Assembly (NCBI RefSeq): GCF_028640845.1
Contig: NC_080540.1
Span: forward strand, 234,271,794 to 234,335,793
Length of the DNA stretch: 64,000 nt
From: Ahaetulla prasina
Taxonomy: Eukaryota > Chordata > Lepidosauria > Squamata > Colubridae
Direction: 5' to 3'
Shown here: positions 11,665 to 23,215 of the stretch, in pieces
Layout: the number at the start of each line of letters is the position of its first letter
Position numbering within the stretch: position 1 is the stretch's first letter
Translations under genes and position numbers: made by a program
Notes under the pieces: model-generated
What the model saw: only the letters and a program-made list of their open reading frames with translations
Databases searched by the model: none
What the model was told of the DNA's origin: nothing

Positions 11665-11757
11665 CCAATCCAGTGGTCTCCAAACTTGGCAACTTGAAAA
11701 CTTGTGGACTTCAACCCCCAGAATTCCTCAGCCAGTCAGGTTTGGAGACCTCCATGT
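11665..11757. mobile_element. hAT-type MITE (GTGGTCTCCAAAC ends)
   Basis: This short copy starts near CAGTGGTCTCCAAACTTGG and ends at GGTTTGGAGACC. It contains the shared internal box ACTTGTGGACTTCAAC and CAGAATTCCTCAGCC, which recurs throughout the window. Confidence 0.7.
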
Positions 11758-11911
11758 TAGTCCATCATGGAGAATGCTTGCTTATTTTCTCCTTTGTTTC
11801 CCCTACCAAACCAATAAGAATGTCTGTGGCTACTTTGAGTACATTGTGATCGGTGCTTTATGCTAGCAACTGTTCCAAGTCACTATTATTATTTGCTTAC
11901 TTGTCACACTA

Positions 11912-12257
11912 CAGGTAGTCCTTGATTCACAAACAGAATTGAGCCCAAAATTTCTCTTGTTAAGCAAGACAGTAGCTAAGTGAGTTTTGCCCCATCGGTA
12001 ACACAGATGTTTTAAAAAAATCTGGTTTTGCTTGTCAGAAGGTCGCAAAAGGTGTTCACATGATCCTGGGACACTGTAATCATCATAAATATGAGCCAGT
12101 TGCCAAGCATCCAAATTTTTATCATGTGTCCATAGACACACCACAACTGTCATGAGTGTGGCCTTATGACTCAACATGGTCATAAGTCACTTTTTTTCAG
12201 TGCCATTGTAACTTCGAACTGTCACTAAACAAAAGGTTGTAAGTCGAGAGCTACCTG
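11912..12257. mobile_element. TA-flanked palindromic MITE, copy 2
   Basis: The ends are CAGGTAGTCCTTGATTCAC and GTAAGTCGAGAGCTACCTG, with TA on both sides (11910-11911 and 12258-12259). It is 346 bp and belongs to the family of copy 1 in the other orientation: its interior shows AAGTGAGTTTTGCCCCAT and TCACATGATCC. Confidence 0.88.
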
Positions 12258-12420
12258 TAGAAATGACATCTTGCTCTCCATCCCAGAAATGCCAAGTTAC
12301 TGATCAACGTAATGAGTATTTTCTGCTATTGATAAGACACTTTTTACATATGTGCAAATTTTGTAAGGCCTAGAAGTAACTCCAGAAAGGGAGAGAGTTT
12401 TGTAGGTGAAGAGATGACCA

Positions 12421-12711
12421 CAGAGGTGGGCTTCACATAATTTAGCAACCGGTTCACCCCAGCACTGAAAATGTGAGTGTGCACATATGCATGCTTCACG
12501 CGCCCCTTTCACACATGTGCATGGAATTCCGCGCATGTGCTTTTCTTGCGCACACTCTTGCATGCACATGGCTTAAAAACCGCAGCTAAATAGGATGGAA
12601 TAGCACCTGGGCAGGTGGGCAGGGGCGGCCCACCCACAGGTTACAACTACCAGTTCAGGTTACAACTACCAGTTCACTGAACCGGTACGAACCGGCGGAA
12701 TCCTACCCCTG
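12421..12711. mobile_element. hAT-type MITE with near-perfect 8-bp target duplication
   Basis: It starts CAGAGGTGGGCTTCAC and ends GAATCCTACCCCTG. Flanks GATGACCA (12413-12420) and AATGACCA (12712-12719) match at 7 of 8 positions, as expected for hAT insertion. The interior is rich in TGTGCGCATGC-type motifs and includes a short tandem duplication near 12640-12675. Confidence 0.85.
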
Positions 12712-12764
12712 AATGACCACTGTTTAAAGGCTGCAGTATTGGTTGTAACTCAAGGGCTTAGAGG

Positions 12765-12892
12765 AGTGTTTCTCAACTTCTTCAGCAACTTTAAGATGTG
12801 TGGACTTCAACTCTCAGCATGCTGGCTGTGGAATTCTGGGAACTGAAGTCCATGCCTCTTAAAGTTATTGAGGTTGAGAAATCCTGCTATAG
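12765..12892. mobile_element. hAT-type palindromic MITE (TTTCTCAAC ends)
   Basis: The ends GTGTTTCTCAACTTC and GAGGTTGAGAAATCC are inverted. The centre carries the paired motif GTGGACTTCAACTC and GAACTGAAGTCCA around CAGCATGCTGGCTG, forming one palindrome. Confidence 0.8.
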
Positions 12893-14089
12893 AGAGCAGA
12901 GCACTCTTTTGTACGCATTAGTGTGTTCTTGCTTTCAAGAAGCTATTGTATCGGAAAGTTTCTGTTCCTGTATCTATTCTCATAAACATCTCAGTGATTC
13001 CTGAAGATTAAAGAAAGATCACTTTGTAATGTTCTGTTTATTTGACCAGCTATTTAGCCAGAAGTTTTAGATTGTAAATGGGACTGTATGTGTGAGTAGA
13101 ATTACAAAATGTACATGTGCGATATTGATTTCTGTTGGAGATGTATTGCTTTCTACTTGAGAAGAAGCTGGAAAACCAGCTAAAATTACATTGTTAAAAT
13201 TTGCTCTCCAATTTTAAACCTTAAGAAAGATTTTGTTCAAGATATAAGCAATGAGAGACCCGTACTGTAGGACAGGAAAGCGAAAATAAAGCAGATTAGA
13301 AATGCAAAAGTAAACACCAGTGACAAAGCTTACTTATCAAATTTCAAAATATAAAGCAAGAGCCGTTGAGCAAAAATTACAGTCAGAATTTCTTCATTTA
13401 AGAAGATCTATCCTCCAGCTTAAAATTGGTACAGTCAAACTGTATCTGACTTTGGACTGATGCAGGTCTTCTATTGAGTCAGCTTTTTTTTTTAATGGAA
13501 ATATTAATGACAGGATCAGTGGAGAAATGGCATAAGCAAACTTGAGCAACCAACATATGAGAGGAAGAAAATATTATTGGAGATTAGATCACCCAATCAC
13601 TTCCAATCATAGGTGTAGAATTTTAGATTAGATTTTTAAATCTAATCAATAATATTTAGGCATGCTTTCAGCATCCATACAGTGTAAAAAACAACCCTAT
13701 GGAGTAAAAACTCTTAGGAGAAGAATATTTCAACAATAGAGTTAAAGAGTTACTGCATACACATTCTAAAATATAAATTATTCAAATTCTTTTTTTTTTT
13801 AATGGGGAAGGAGGCTTTTAATTTCACCGCTGCCTCTCTGTCTCTCCCTTTTTAGCATGAGCCTCATTTTCCTGCTTCTAGAGAGAAGAATCATTTGAAT
13901 AATTACATTTTCTTTTAATTGGGAAGAATGTTTATATAAGGTTACATTGTCCCACAGGGATGCATAGTGAAGAAGGTATCTAGTTTGCATAATTGGGGAT
14001 GGGCTGTACTGCATGCATACATGCTGTTTGATCATAGGCTCCGTGATTTTTTTTCTTCTTAGCATGGATTTCTGGCTGCCTTTTAAATG
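12893..14089. other. AT-rich unique intronic sequence
   Basis: No coding or transposon signal was recognised. It contains a perfect 10-bp-arm palindrome at 13626-13647 and a T-run at about 13790. Confidence 0.55.
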
Positions 14090-14800
14090 CATACAAATGT
14101 TGGCACTGCATTATCTCTTGAGCGCTCATGATTGCTTTGTTTCTCAAACCAGAAACAATTTACGGGTGACATACCCACGTCTTTAAATATCAGTACTACA
14201 GTTCTACCGTGGTATGCATAAGCAGCGTATAAACATGAAAGTATCTTATTATCTCTTCATAACAACCAATTAAAATGGGGAGGCAACATTGGACCAGTAT
14301 TAATTTATCAATAGCAATTGTTATTTGTTATTACGACATGGGAGTAATTCCAAAGTGGCCTTTTCTATAGCAAACACTGCAAGTGGCAAAAGAAGATTAT
14401 GCACAGAGAGTGTTGCAGTTTCAATATACTTTTTGCCGAATGCGGTTGTTTTATTTAGCGTGGGCTGCTCATAAGCATACAAGTTCTCACCTAAATTTTA
14501 GCTAAAAGTTCCATTTAACTCCCATCAAATAACTCGGGATGATTTGCGTTTGCATTTATGGAATGATTTAAGTGTTCCGTTTCCCGATGAAATAAATGCC
14601 AGCTTGTTGCAGGCAATCATTTGGCTACTGGTTCTCCCAAACATGTGATCGATCGTATTTGCAATTTCTTGCCGACTGCTAAGCGGAATCAGAATCAGTT
14701 GGACTGCTTCTAACTGAAAACATGTCTCAGCTTATGATGGCAAACCTATAATATTATTCTTAACTGAAGTGGATAAACTCAAGATCGGTTGTCGGTATGT
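14090..14800. promoter_or_regulatory. Candidate conserved non-coding element C (about 0.7 kb)
   Basis: This is repeat-free, compositionally balanced sequence with many TAAT/ATTA, CAAT and GTTTGCATTTA (octamer-like) motifs, plus CGATCG and CCGTTTCCCG words that are unusual in this intron. It sits just left of a hAT MITE. The texture is that of a developmental enhancer; there is no direct proof. Confidence 0.3.
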
Positions 14801-14812
14801 TATAGCGTAAAT

Positions 14813-14973
14813 TAGCGATGCCCAGCCTTTTGAACACCAGGGACCGGTTCCAAGGAGAGAGGACAGGAAGGGGGCGTGGTTTTGTGTGCTTACTGAATCC
14901 TGTGGATGCGGCTTTGCTTATTTGCGTGGCCTGGTTACTGGTATGTCCATGGACTGGGGGTTGGGGACCCTTG
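14813..14973. mobile_element. hAT-type MITE fragment (GGGACCGGTTCC family)
   Basis: It spans from GCCCAGCCTTTTGAACACC to GGTTGGGGACCCTTG. Flanks GCGTAAAT (14805-14812) and GCGTAAAC (14974-14981) match at 7 of 8 positions, supporting hAT insertion with an 8-bp duplication. Confidence 0.82.
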
Positions 14974-15674
14974 GCGTAAACCTACTTATTTATGTTGCAA
15001 TCTTAGAGATACAAGAAGAAAGGCTTCATGTGTCTGGAGTAACACTGATAATGGGCCTGTGCAACAGATAGTAAGCAAGCTCCCTTCCCAACATACGTTG
15101 TATAATGTTGTGCAACATTGGAATGAAATGTAAAATTCATGACTACAAAAGTAATGTTTGGAAAAGCCTGTTATTTTTGTTTGGTAGGCTTCATATATTG
15201 TGCTCCCTTAACCATGAAAAAGAAAATGTGTTCTCTGTGTGGTTCAGTTTAAAACAATTTGCATAATAGATTTTGAACAGATATTTTATTATGCTGTCTC
15301 CTCCCACCTCTTCACATTTCCAAATCTGCGGGCTGGAACTCACCAGCTTCAATGGAGTGAAACTGAAGCAGAATGACCAACTATGGTAGTAGTTTATGGG
15401 TTGCAGTGTAGCTTTCTCTTCCTCTCACAACCTGTGAAAATTTTGTTAATGGATAGATAAGATACCTACATTTTAATTCAATAGGATAATTTGTTGTTTT
15501 TAACAAATTAATTTGTTTTTAACAAATTAATTTAACAACTGAAGAAAATATTTGTAGCTTAGAGGTTGAACTGTGTTCTCTGAGTGTGATGGTTTTCTTG
15601 CAGACATTTCATTACCAAACTAGGTGACATTATCAGTGTGGCAAGAGAGCAGTGCAGTAACATCATCAGTGCTG

Positions 15675-15748
15675 CAAACAAACAAACAAACAAAAAAACC
15701 CACCAAGCTCAGAGAGCACCAAGGATCCCACAAGTATTTGTATCCGTG

Positions 15749-15785
<37 letters not shown>

Positions 15786-15803
15786 AGGAGGGACAGAGGG
15801 AGA
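15675..15803. repeat. (CAAA)n and (GA)n microsatellites
   Basis: CAAA units run from 15675 to 15693; GA-rich repeats run from about 15750 to 15803. Confidence 0.92.
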
Positions 15804-16123
15804 GAAATTGAAAACATTTATCTTTGGGGCTTTTTATATAATGCTACGGATTAACTTGAGTAGATACCCCTCTAGTAACAGTGAAGACTTAGGCCTTTTC
15901 CTTACAGCCATGTCAATTATTGAGATCAATCTGAGTTGCGCTGTCCCTGCAGGTTCTGTTTACATGCCTCAACACTGAAGCCAGATAGTGTTGCTGCTCT
16001 CATACAGTTTAACCTAGCATAGTTTCAGGGCATCAGTTAGTAGTTTCTCTGGCATCTTTTGCCATAGGGAAGATCAGCTGAAATGATTTCATTGATGCTG
16101 CCATCTAAAGACTGTCTTGATTA

Positions 16124-16162
16124 CTGCAGATTGGAAATATAAAATACGTTTCCAATCTGCAG
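16124..16162. repeat. Perfect 14-bp inverted repeat with 11-bp loop
   Basis: CTGCAGATTGGAAA at 16124-16137 is exactly complementary to TTTCCAATCTGCAG at 16149-16162. It is not part of a recognised MITE family in this window. A related degenerate copy of the arm is at about 16299-16320. Confidence 0.9.
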
Positions 16163-16498
16163 AATATAAATCCTTCCATTCGCCGCCATTCATTCAGAAT
16201 GGAAGAAACGTCTTGGATGAAAAGCGAACTGTCTTCAGGCAAAAACAAAGAAATTCCAGTTGCCTTTTGAAAAAGCATCTTTGAGTGTAGGGAATCAAAA
16301 AAATCTGATTCCAACCTGCAGATAACCTCTATATTTCTGTGAACTTATTTCAGAGAACTATTGATCTTCTGGGAAATTGATAACCCTGCTAGTTCACTAT
16401 ACCTATGTCAATTCTTCCAAATCCCTAACTCATATATTTATGTGTGTGTAAATTGGTGCTGAGTTGGTCACTATTCCAGATATATCATACTTTTAGAT

Positions 16499-17084
16499 CA
16501 GGGGTGTCAAACTGGGAGCCTGCAGGCCGGATGCGTCACGCGCAGGCCATGGCCACCAGAGCTCTGCGAAGGGAAAAATGTCACATGACTGTTGTGGCCC
16601 ACCGGCAGCCAGCAGAATCAGACAGTGAGGAGGTTGGGAAGGAACATGGGCCAGTCCTGGTGGGCTGGTGAAAGCTCGGACGAGGGTTCTGTATTGGAGG
16701 GAGAGAGGAAGCTAGACATCATTGAGTCAGAGGAACAGCTGGAACCTGTTCCAAGTGTGTGCATGCGCAGAGGTACCAGAAGACAAGAACAACTCAGAAA
16801 GCAGGGTCGACTTGGGAGTAAAGCCACACTTTGGAGATGATTGACCCCTCCCATAGGAAACAAAAGAGGAGCGAATGGGGAGGGGGCTTTTGCAGGAAAC
16901 AGTTTGTTCGTTTGGTCATTTCAAGAGTGGAAAGTTCTGTTCATGACTCTAAGAGACTCTGTGCCAAATTTTGCCCATTCACAGTCATGTAAATAAAAGA
17001 GGTTTGGCCAGGATCAAGGTTCTGCTTTCTGCTCTTTAAGGGAGCCTAGATCAGCAACATGACACTGTGAGTTTGACATCCATG
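16499..17084. mobile_element. hAT-type MITE split by a solo LTR
   Basis: The outer ends are CAGGGGTGTCAAACT and AGTTTGACATCCATG. Flanks TTTTAGAT (16491-16498) and CTTTAGAT (17085-17092) match at 7 of 8 positions. Removing the internal LTR and one copy of its 4-bp duplication leaves a MITE of about 112 bp. Confidence 0.87.
16590..17059 (+). mobile_element. Solo LTR (Gypsy-like) nested in a hAT MITE
   Basis: This 470-bp LTR begins TGTTGTGGCCC and ends GATCAGCAACA, so it has the TGTTG...CAACA inverted ends of an LTR. TGAC flanks it on both sides (16586-16589 and 17060-17063). An AATAAA signal at 16992-16997 lies near its 3' end, fixing the + orientation. It has no internal gag or pol, so it is a recombined solo LTR. 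Gypsy-like is an inference from the 4-5-bp duplication and its similarity to the 31.8-kb LTR. Confidence 0.82.
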
Positions 17085-17101
17085 CTTTAGATGGTCTAGA
17101 C

Positions 17102-18122
17102 CTGTGATGGTGAACCTCTGGCATGTGTGCTGGAAGTGGCACACAGACCCATGGCGCCGGCACATGCAATGTCGCCCATTTCTCTTCCAGGTTTTCAGGG
17201 CACACATGTGCACCGGGCAGCTAGTTTGCCAGTTACTGGTGCGCATGCGTACGGGACGATCAGCTGGCCTTCATGTGTGTGGCAGCGGCTAGCTGAAGTT
17301 CATTTCCTGGCACACTCTTAGCATGGGTGCGTTGTTCTCCTGTGCCCGCCTGCCTGCTTGCTTCGTCACTGCCACCGCTGCTCCGAGGAAAGTTGTGCTG
17401 CCTGGGATCCACTTAGGCTGCCATAGGGGGAGACCAGGTATGGCTGGCTGGATGCTGTTCGGAGCGTGAGGCTGGCAGGAGGAGCCACCTGCCTCTTAGC
17501 CAGTGCGAATGGCCTGCTGCTGCCCTCTCTGCTCCGCTGGCTGCTCCTACCACTGCCAGGGAAGTGGTAGCGCGATAACTGCACCCCCTGAGGGCGAGGG
17601 GGGGGTGGCAGCAAGGATGAATGAACCAGGGCTTCCCTGTCTCCCTGCCCAAGCAGGCTTCCGGTGGGAGGGATTGAAGCATCCCATTGCCCCGCTGGCT
17701 GCTCCTGCCACCGTGCAGTCCCAGGCCTCCGGGGAAAGGGATTGAAGCCTTGGCTGGCTGCTTCTGGGATTCCTATTTCTTTTGGAAAAGGTTTTTTTTT
17801 TCCTCTCCTCATAGACATATCCTAACTCTACATTCTTGAACTGCTGCTTCCTGGGCAGTGGCAGGAGCTGTGGGCTGAGGCTTCCCTCCCTCTCAGCTAG
17901 AGGCTTGGGGCTAGCAAAGTTTCATGCAGGAGGATTTCCTGGCCCAAAACGGGGCGTGGGGGTGTGTGTGCACGCATGCACAGGGGAGCGTGCGGGTGGT
18001 GATCATGCGTGTATGCGCAGTTGGACTGTGCATTGCATTATGGGTGCTGGCACGCACTTGCGCTATTGTGCATACACACACACACTTTTGGCGTGCAACA
18101 AGAAAAAGGTTCGCTAACACTG
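17102..18122. mobile_element. Large non-autonomous hAT element, about 1.0 kb, perfect 8-bp duplication
   Basis: The ends are CTGTGATGGTGAACCTC and AGGTTCGCTAACACTG, flanked by identical GTCTAGAC (17094-17101 and 18123-18130). Subterminal regions are rich in GCGCATGCG- and GTGTGCACGC-type motifs. The roughly 0.5-kb centre is GC-rich and non-coding: open frames such as 17366-17818 on minus have no family match and no transposase motif. Confidence 0.88.
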
Positions 18123-18130
18123 GTCTAGAC

Positions 18131-18228
18131 TATAGGTGGGCAAATATGGCAACTTTACCTGGCTCAGGAATTCTGGAAATTGAAGTCCATAGGTCATAAA
18201 TTTGCCATAGTTGCCTGTGCTTGGTTTA
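18131..18228. mobile_element. Degenerate hAT-type MITE (GGCAACTTTA family)
   Basis: It contains ATATGGCAACTTTA, GGAATTCTGGAAATTGAAG and TTTGCCATAGTTGCC, the diverged core of the palindromic family seen intact at 37561. It directly abuts the preceding hAT element. Confidence 0.65.
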
Positions 18229-19137
18229 GATGGGAAAGATAGGGGTAGAAGTAGAAGACTAAAGAGGTTTCAAACTCCAATAACTAAGAATAATTCTAGG
18301 CCGCTTTAACAGTGGATGGGGATGAGATGGAGGCAAAGTCATGAGGATGTGTGCAAATAGTTGTGGGCAAGCAGGATGTGAGGAAGCCAAACTGGTTGTG
18401 GGAACGCTGGAGGCAATCCAGTTGACTGTCTATCTCAAAAAAGGTAACTCAGTCCAGCTGCTGAGAGAGGTGGGAAAAGCACTTCAAAGAGTCTCCAACT
18501 TAATTAACTCACTAAAGTATAACTGAGGCTGGGAAGTTCCAATTATGGTTTTTAAGATTCTATATTTACTCCAGACTAGTATTAAAGAGGCCTGACAAAA
18601 TCCGTGGTGTTCTTGCTTGGCCTTGATGGCTAGGTGAGGTTTGACAGGATGAATCGTTAAACTACTAGTTATCTCTAAACTGGCTATGATGTTGCCGTGG
18701 GCTGTAAGGCCAATTGAGGGGGAGAGTTGAGAGTTGCATTGGCTATATGAGGGTGCAGGACCTGCGCTACCTCTGCTTTAATCTGGGCGAAGTCATCAAA
18801 CGGGCAAACCTAGAAATGGGCAGGAGGATGAGGAACAGCCCTCTAAGTAAGCCTACTAGAGTCTCTTTGCACTGTCAGGCATAACCCTTAATTCATTATC
18901 TCTATTTCACTTGCATTTTAAGCCAGAGATATAGAAGACTATTTGAGAAAAGTACAGGGAAGTAAACTGAATATACTTTGTTCTTTCTGTGTTTCTGCTC
19001 TAAAAACTACCAAGCTCACTGCAACAAGACTAGCATATGTCCTCTACAAAAGCTTAATAAAATATTTTTGCTACTTGGAGGCAGTGTCAGTAGCACTCTT
19101 ATAGTAGAGAGATTGTGGAATAGGGCAAGAGATATAT

Positions 19138-19195
19138 AGATCTCTCTCTTACTCTCTTTCCCTCCCTCCCCCCTCTTTCTTTCTCTCTCTCTCCC

Positions 19196-19237
<42 letters not shown>

Positions 19238-19256
19238 ACGGGGGCCGGGGGGGGGG
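19138..19256. repeat. Compound (CT)n-(CA)n microsatellite ending in a G-run
   Basis: CT/CCCT-rich DNA from 19138 gives way to CA repeats (19213-19238) and then a G-rich block to 19256. Confidence 0.95.
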
Positions 19257-20069
19257 AGATAAAAAGGAAGGAGGGAGGGAGAGATAGTAACAGTAGTACA
19301 TATTTGAGCAATTCACCAGAGCTTTAGACTGAAGCTCTGTACTGAAGATAGAAATGAAGTTGTGGAAAGCATTGTGAACCACAATTGCTATCTATTGAAA
19401 GAAGGAAAGATTCAGCCAAGGCTAGTAGGCCAAATTTGGGGGGTTTGCTTGTTTGTTTTGTGTGTGTGTGTCTCTCTCTGTGTGTGTACTGTTATACTGA
19501 TAAAACGGGCCTTAGAAGTTTGGCAACCCTGCCTGGAGGCTGTGAGTTGTTCAGATTAATGAATTTACCTTCTGTAACACCTTGGGTGCTCTTTCCTTCA
19601 CAGTGGGGTGGGTAGAAGTCCAGCATGTGTAGTTTTTCTTAGCCTCGCACAGTAGTGATTACTCCCGTGTCCTGGCGCAGAATATAAATATTGAATAAGT
19701 GGTGTGCTTGCTGAGTCTCTCACAGCTATAAATGGTACTTCTTTTGGTCAGGAGTTCACTGCCTTGTAAGATTGAAATTAACACCGTTGATGTGTTGTGC
19801 TTTTAATCATCAGGTTAGTTAATGTTGTGATTTTTGGAATAGAGCAGTTTAGAGAACCCTAGCTAAAAGTATGTAAAATCTCGTATTTCCCTTAAAACCA
19901 TACTCTGTCCAAAATTTAAAGCAAGTAAAACAAAACAAAACAAAAGATTCTCCAATCCAGGCAAACACCACTGCTTCATTCAGAAAATTTTCTCTTACTA
20001 CATAGTCTGTTCCTCTAATATCGAATTCTATCTGATTAATTTCTTCTAAAGTAGGAAATCCTATTTTTC

Positions 20070-20380
20070 TGACTCAGAAGGAATAGGAAATAATGGCTGA
20101 CCAGAGACTTTTGCATGTTGTTCAGGCAAAGAGACGAGGAGCTTAAATATGCAGGCAAAAATCTCATTCATAGTTATTAAACTGAAATATGCAATGCAGC
20201 TATAAGCTTTCGCCCGCAGTGAGAGAAAATATCTTATGTGGTCTTAAACTTGTTTTAATGTTGAATGGAACGGGGCTCCTCATTTTATCCAAATGCGTAC
20301 AGTACATTAAAATGCATTGGGTACGCTACTTGTAAACAAATCTTTCTTTTTGAATAGCGCTTTGGGGTTTCAGGTGAGAT
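20070..20380. promoter_or_regulatory. Candidate conserved non-coding element D
   Basis: This repeat-free stretch has AAATATGCAGG and AAATATGCAATGCAGC (octamer-like), TTTTGCATG and TTATTAAACTG words. It is suggested only by texture. Confidence 0.2.
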
Positions 20381-22609
20381 TTATCTGTGCCTATCCATTG
20401 ATGGCATATCATTTATGAGGAAAATGGATTCCTCCTGCCACTTTGAGCTCTGCTCCAGAGGAGAGACTGCAGGCAGAAAAAAGGAACTCTCTTGTCTACC
20501 CAGGCTATGTTGGATGTCACCCTTTGTCATTTTAGGCTTTCTTGTTTTCCAGCTGACAACAGGAAAGAGATTTAGCATGCATAGTAGAATTCCAGCTCCT
20601 AGTTATTGTCCCCACTGAATGCATTAATCCTTTGAGGAACTCCTTCGGTAGACCAGCAAAACACCAGAGAATGCAGCAGTGAAGTATGCTTGTTTTTATT
20701 GTGTTATGGTTCAAAAAACATAGAAATTGCAACTGGATTTAGTAAGTGTGGAGAAAAGCACTTGAGGGAATGGCTTGGCAAGAACAGAGGATGTGATCGG
20801 GAAGAATATTGAAGCTTTGATGGTTGTGAATGAAAAGATAAAAATAACATATCATTGAAATAACAAGGATGGGGGAGTCTAGGCTGATGTGAAAAGTAGG
20901 AGTGCTAAGTGATACCGCTCAAGCTTAAAACAAGATCTTTGAAACAAACATTGGCAGAGATCTTTGATAAATTAGAGTTTTTATTCAAGTAAATGAATAT
21001 TATGACTCTCTTGAGTGAAAAGCACTGTTTGCTTTATCCCTACAATTAAAATAGCATGTGTGGAATTTGTCTGCCATAAGTGAGTCTCTGCAGCAGGCTG
21101 TTCCCGTGCACGTAGCTACTTTAGATCACTGTATATTTGTATATATCTTTTATATCGAAATACTTAGACATAAATACTCTGATAACAGATAAAAGCTTTG
21201 TTAAATATTACAGCTTATGCATCACTTAGTTCTTGCACTGTGAAATTGCTGGAAGAGGCCATCTCTCCAATCAGATGAAAAGACCTCAACTGCAGATGAA
21301 ACCCAGTTATATAGCTACACCAGGTTAAACTGAAGGCCCTGTGGAACTTCTGAAGTCTGGGAAGATAAGAAAGATATAGAAGATAAGAAGATACAGATTG
21401 AGAACATAAGCTCAAATTAAATTCCATTAGACAGAACTCTTATTTACAAGGGGAAAAAAGATGACAACTCAATATCATTGGTCCCATTGGCCATTCTTGA
21501 TTTATGTTGCTTTCCCCACATCCCAAAGTAGGTGGTTGGTGAATTGGTGGTCCTTCTGAACACTTGACCTCTGCTGAGGCAGCAGGTAGAAGCCATAGCT
21601 AGAATAGGTTTTAATTTAGCACTTCAATTTGCAAGTTTTACCTTTGTTGTTTGCTGGCCAGAATATGTGATGATTGGGATAAAGTATACATTTTGTTTTA
21701 AAAAATGGTTTTTTGGTCCAGCTTCAAATGTTGCTTTCACTGACTGAACACTCATTGCAAGATTTTCTACATCACCCAATATGCAGATAGTTAGGGAACT
21801 GATTTGGAGAACACTTACGGGAGGTCTAGAATTAGAAAATGGTTGTTCATTAGACAAGGGGATCCCCCAACCGGCAACCTTAATCTAAGTGAGTTGAACT
21901 GCCGAAGATGCTTTGAGTGGCATGCTATGCTCTCAACTAATAAGTGAGAAAGGACAAAAGCTACATTATATTTAACATAATTCAAACTTAAGTTTAATGG
22001 CAGTTATTTTAGATAACATCATTATTGCCCCAGAGTATGCTTTTTTTTTTTTTGCTCTGTAATATTAAAGATTACAGTTCAGTGGCAACATTTGGAGGTC
22101 TCTGGAGAAACTGCATCCTAGCTTTTGACAGGGAAAAATGCCTTTAGAACATTGAAGAATTCTGACTACTTTCTATGTAAACATAAGAGAAGATTGGGCA
22201 GAGTTGGGGTGGAGTTAAGCAGGTCATCAGTTTGGAAACAATGTGTTGCCACAAAGAGTTCAGGTCCAACCCCTCTTGAATTCCATTGACCCTTACAGTA
22301 TCTGGTGCCAACTTAGTATTGAATTTTAGTTGACTAGGTTCTTGGGTGTAAGCTTGAGCAATAAATCCTTTTTGAATTGCAACTTTTGATGTACAGTCTT
22401 GATCTTTTGTGCCTGACAGTAAGTATTCTTGGGAATGCTGTATTCCTGCTTTCTCCAATTTGCTCTATTCACAGATGTGTTAAACTTCAGTTCTCTTGGG
22501 CATTGACCATGTTAGATGAGGATTATGGGAGTCAGAAGTGCAAGTACATCTGTTTGGGAAAGACAATTGTAGTCATTATTCACTGCTTTTATGCTTCAGT
22601 GATATTCCT

Positions 22610-22720
22610 GATTATTTATTATTTATTTATTTATTTATTATTTAGATTTTTATACCGCCCTTCTCCCGAAGGACTCAGGGCGGTGTACAGCCAGATAAAA
22701 AAACAGTACAGATTAGAATG
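22610..22720 (-). mobile_element. L2-like LINE, 3'-end fragment
   Basis: An (ATTT)n run at about 22617-22645 is followed by TTTTTATACCGCCCTTCTCC and GACTCAGGGCGGTGTACAG, the reverse complement of the 3' end of the L2-like LINE at 52.98 and 60.63 kb. It is severely 5'-truncated. Confidence 0.8.
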
Positions 22721-22844
22721 AAGAAAGGGGAAGAGAGAAAGGGTTATAAACATATGCAAAAGGAAAAGATAGTGTGGAAAAGAGTAAGAGTGATCAGATA
22801 GGAGGGCATTGGAAGAAGTGGGAGAGGGGAGACACTGTTTAGAG

Positions 22845-22952
22845 CAGGGGTGTCCAACCTTGGCAACTTTAAGGTTTGTGGACTTTAGCTCCCAGAATTC
22901 CCTGGCCAGCCATGTCCACCAGTCTTAAAATTGCCGAGGTTGGACACCCTTG
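22845..22952. mobile_element. hAT-type palindromic MITE, 108 bp
   Basis: The ends are CAGGGGTGTCCAACCTTGG and CGAGGTTGGACACCCTTG. Flanks GTTTAGAG and CTCTAGAG match at 6 of 8. The centre is the AATTCCCTGGCCAGCCATG palindrome axis. Confidence 0.85.
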
Positions 22953-23104
22953 CTCTAGAGTGCACAGTAGATTTCCAGATGTTTGCATCCCATATATCAT
23001 AGACCTAACCATGTTGACTGGAAATTCTAGGAGTTATCATGGAATCAGTTGATCAGAAATGTCTGGGCCAATGACATTGGAATTCTCCATATGCTTCTCA
23101 GGGA

Positions 23105-23215
23105 AGCAGTTAAATCAATAATCTCCAACTTCGGCAAATTTACGACTTGTAGATTTCAACTTCCAGAATTCCTTAGCCAGAATTTTGCCAAGGTTGGACA
23201 CCCATAGTTTAGGGG
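23105..23215. mobile_element. Diverged copy of the TCCAACCTTGG hAT MITE
   Basis: It has AATCTCCAACTTCGGC on the left and GCCAAGGTTGGACACCC on the right, with the internal TTCCAGAATTCCTTAGCC box. Confidence 0.7.

Larger units (their letters stand above)
14982..16490. other. Unique intronic sequence with microsatellites and a hairpin
   Basis: It holds a (CAAA)n run at about 15675-15693, a (GA)n run at about 15750-15803, a repeated AACAAATTAATTTG motif near 15495-15535, and a perfect 14-bp inverted repeat at 16124-16162. No gene was recognised. Confidence 0.6.
18229..22609. other. Unique intronic sequence
   Basis: These 4.4 kb lack recognised transposons apart from microsatellites at 19138-19256 and a short TG/TCTC run at about 19456-19490. 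Candidate conserved element D lies at 20070-20380. Confidence 0.55.

Noticed and set aside
17366..17818. 150-codon frame on the minus strand in the GC-rich centre of a hAT element
   Set aside because: No transposase motifs, surrounded by alternative frames, and lies in a non-autonomous element.
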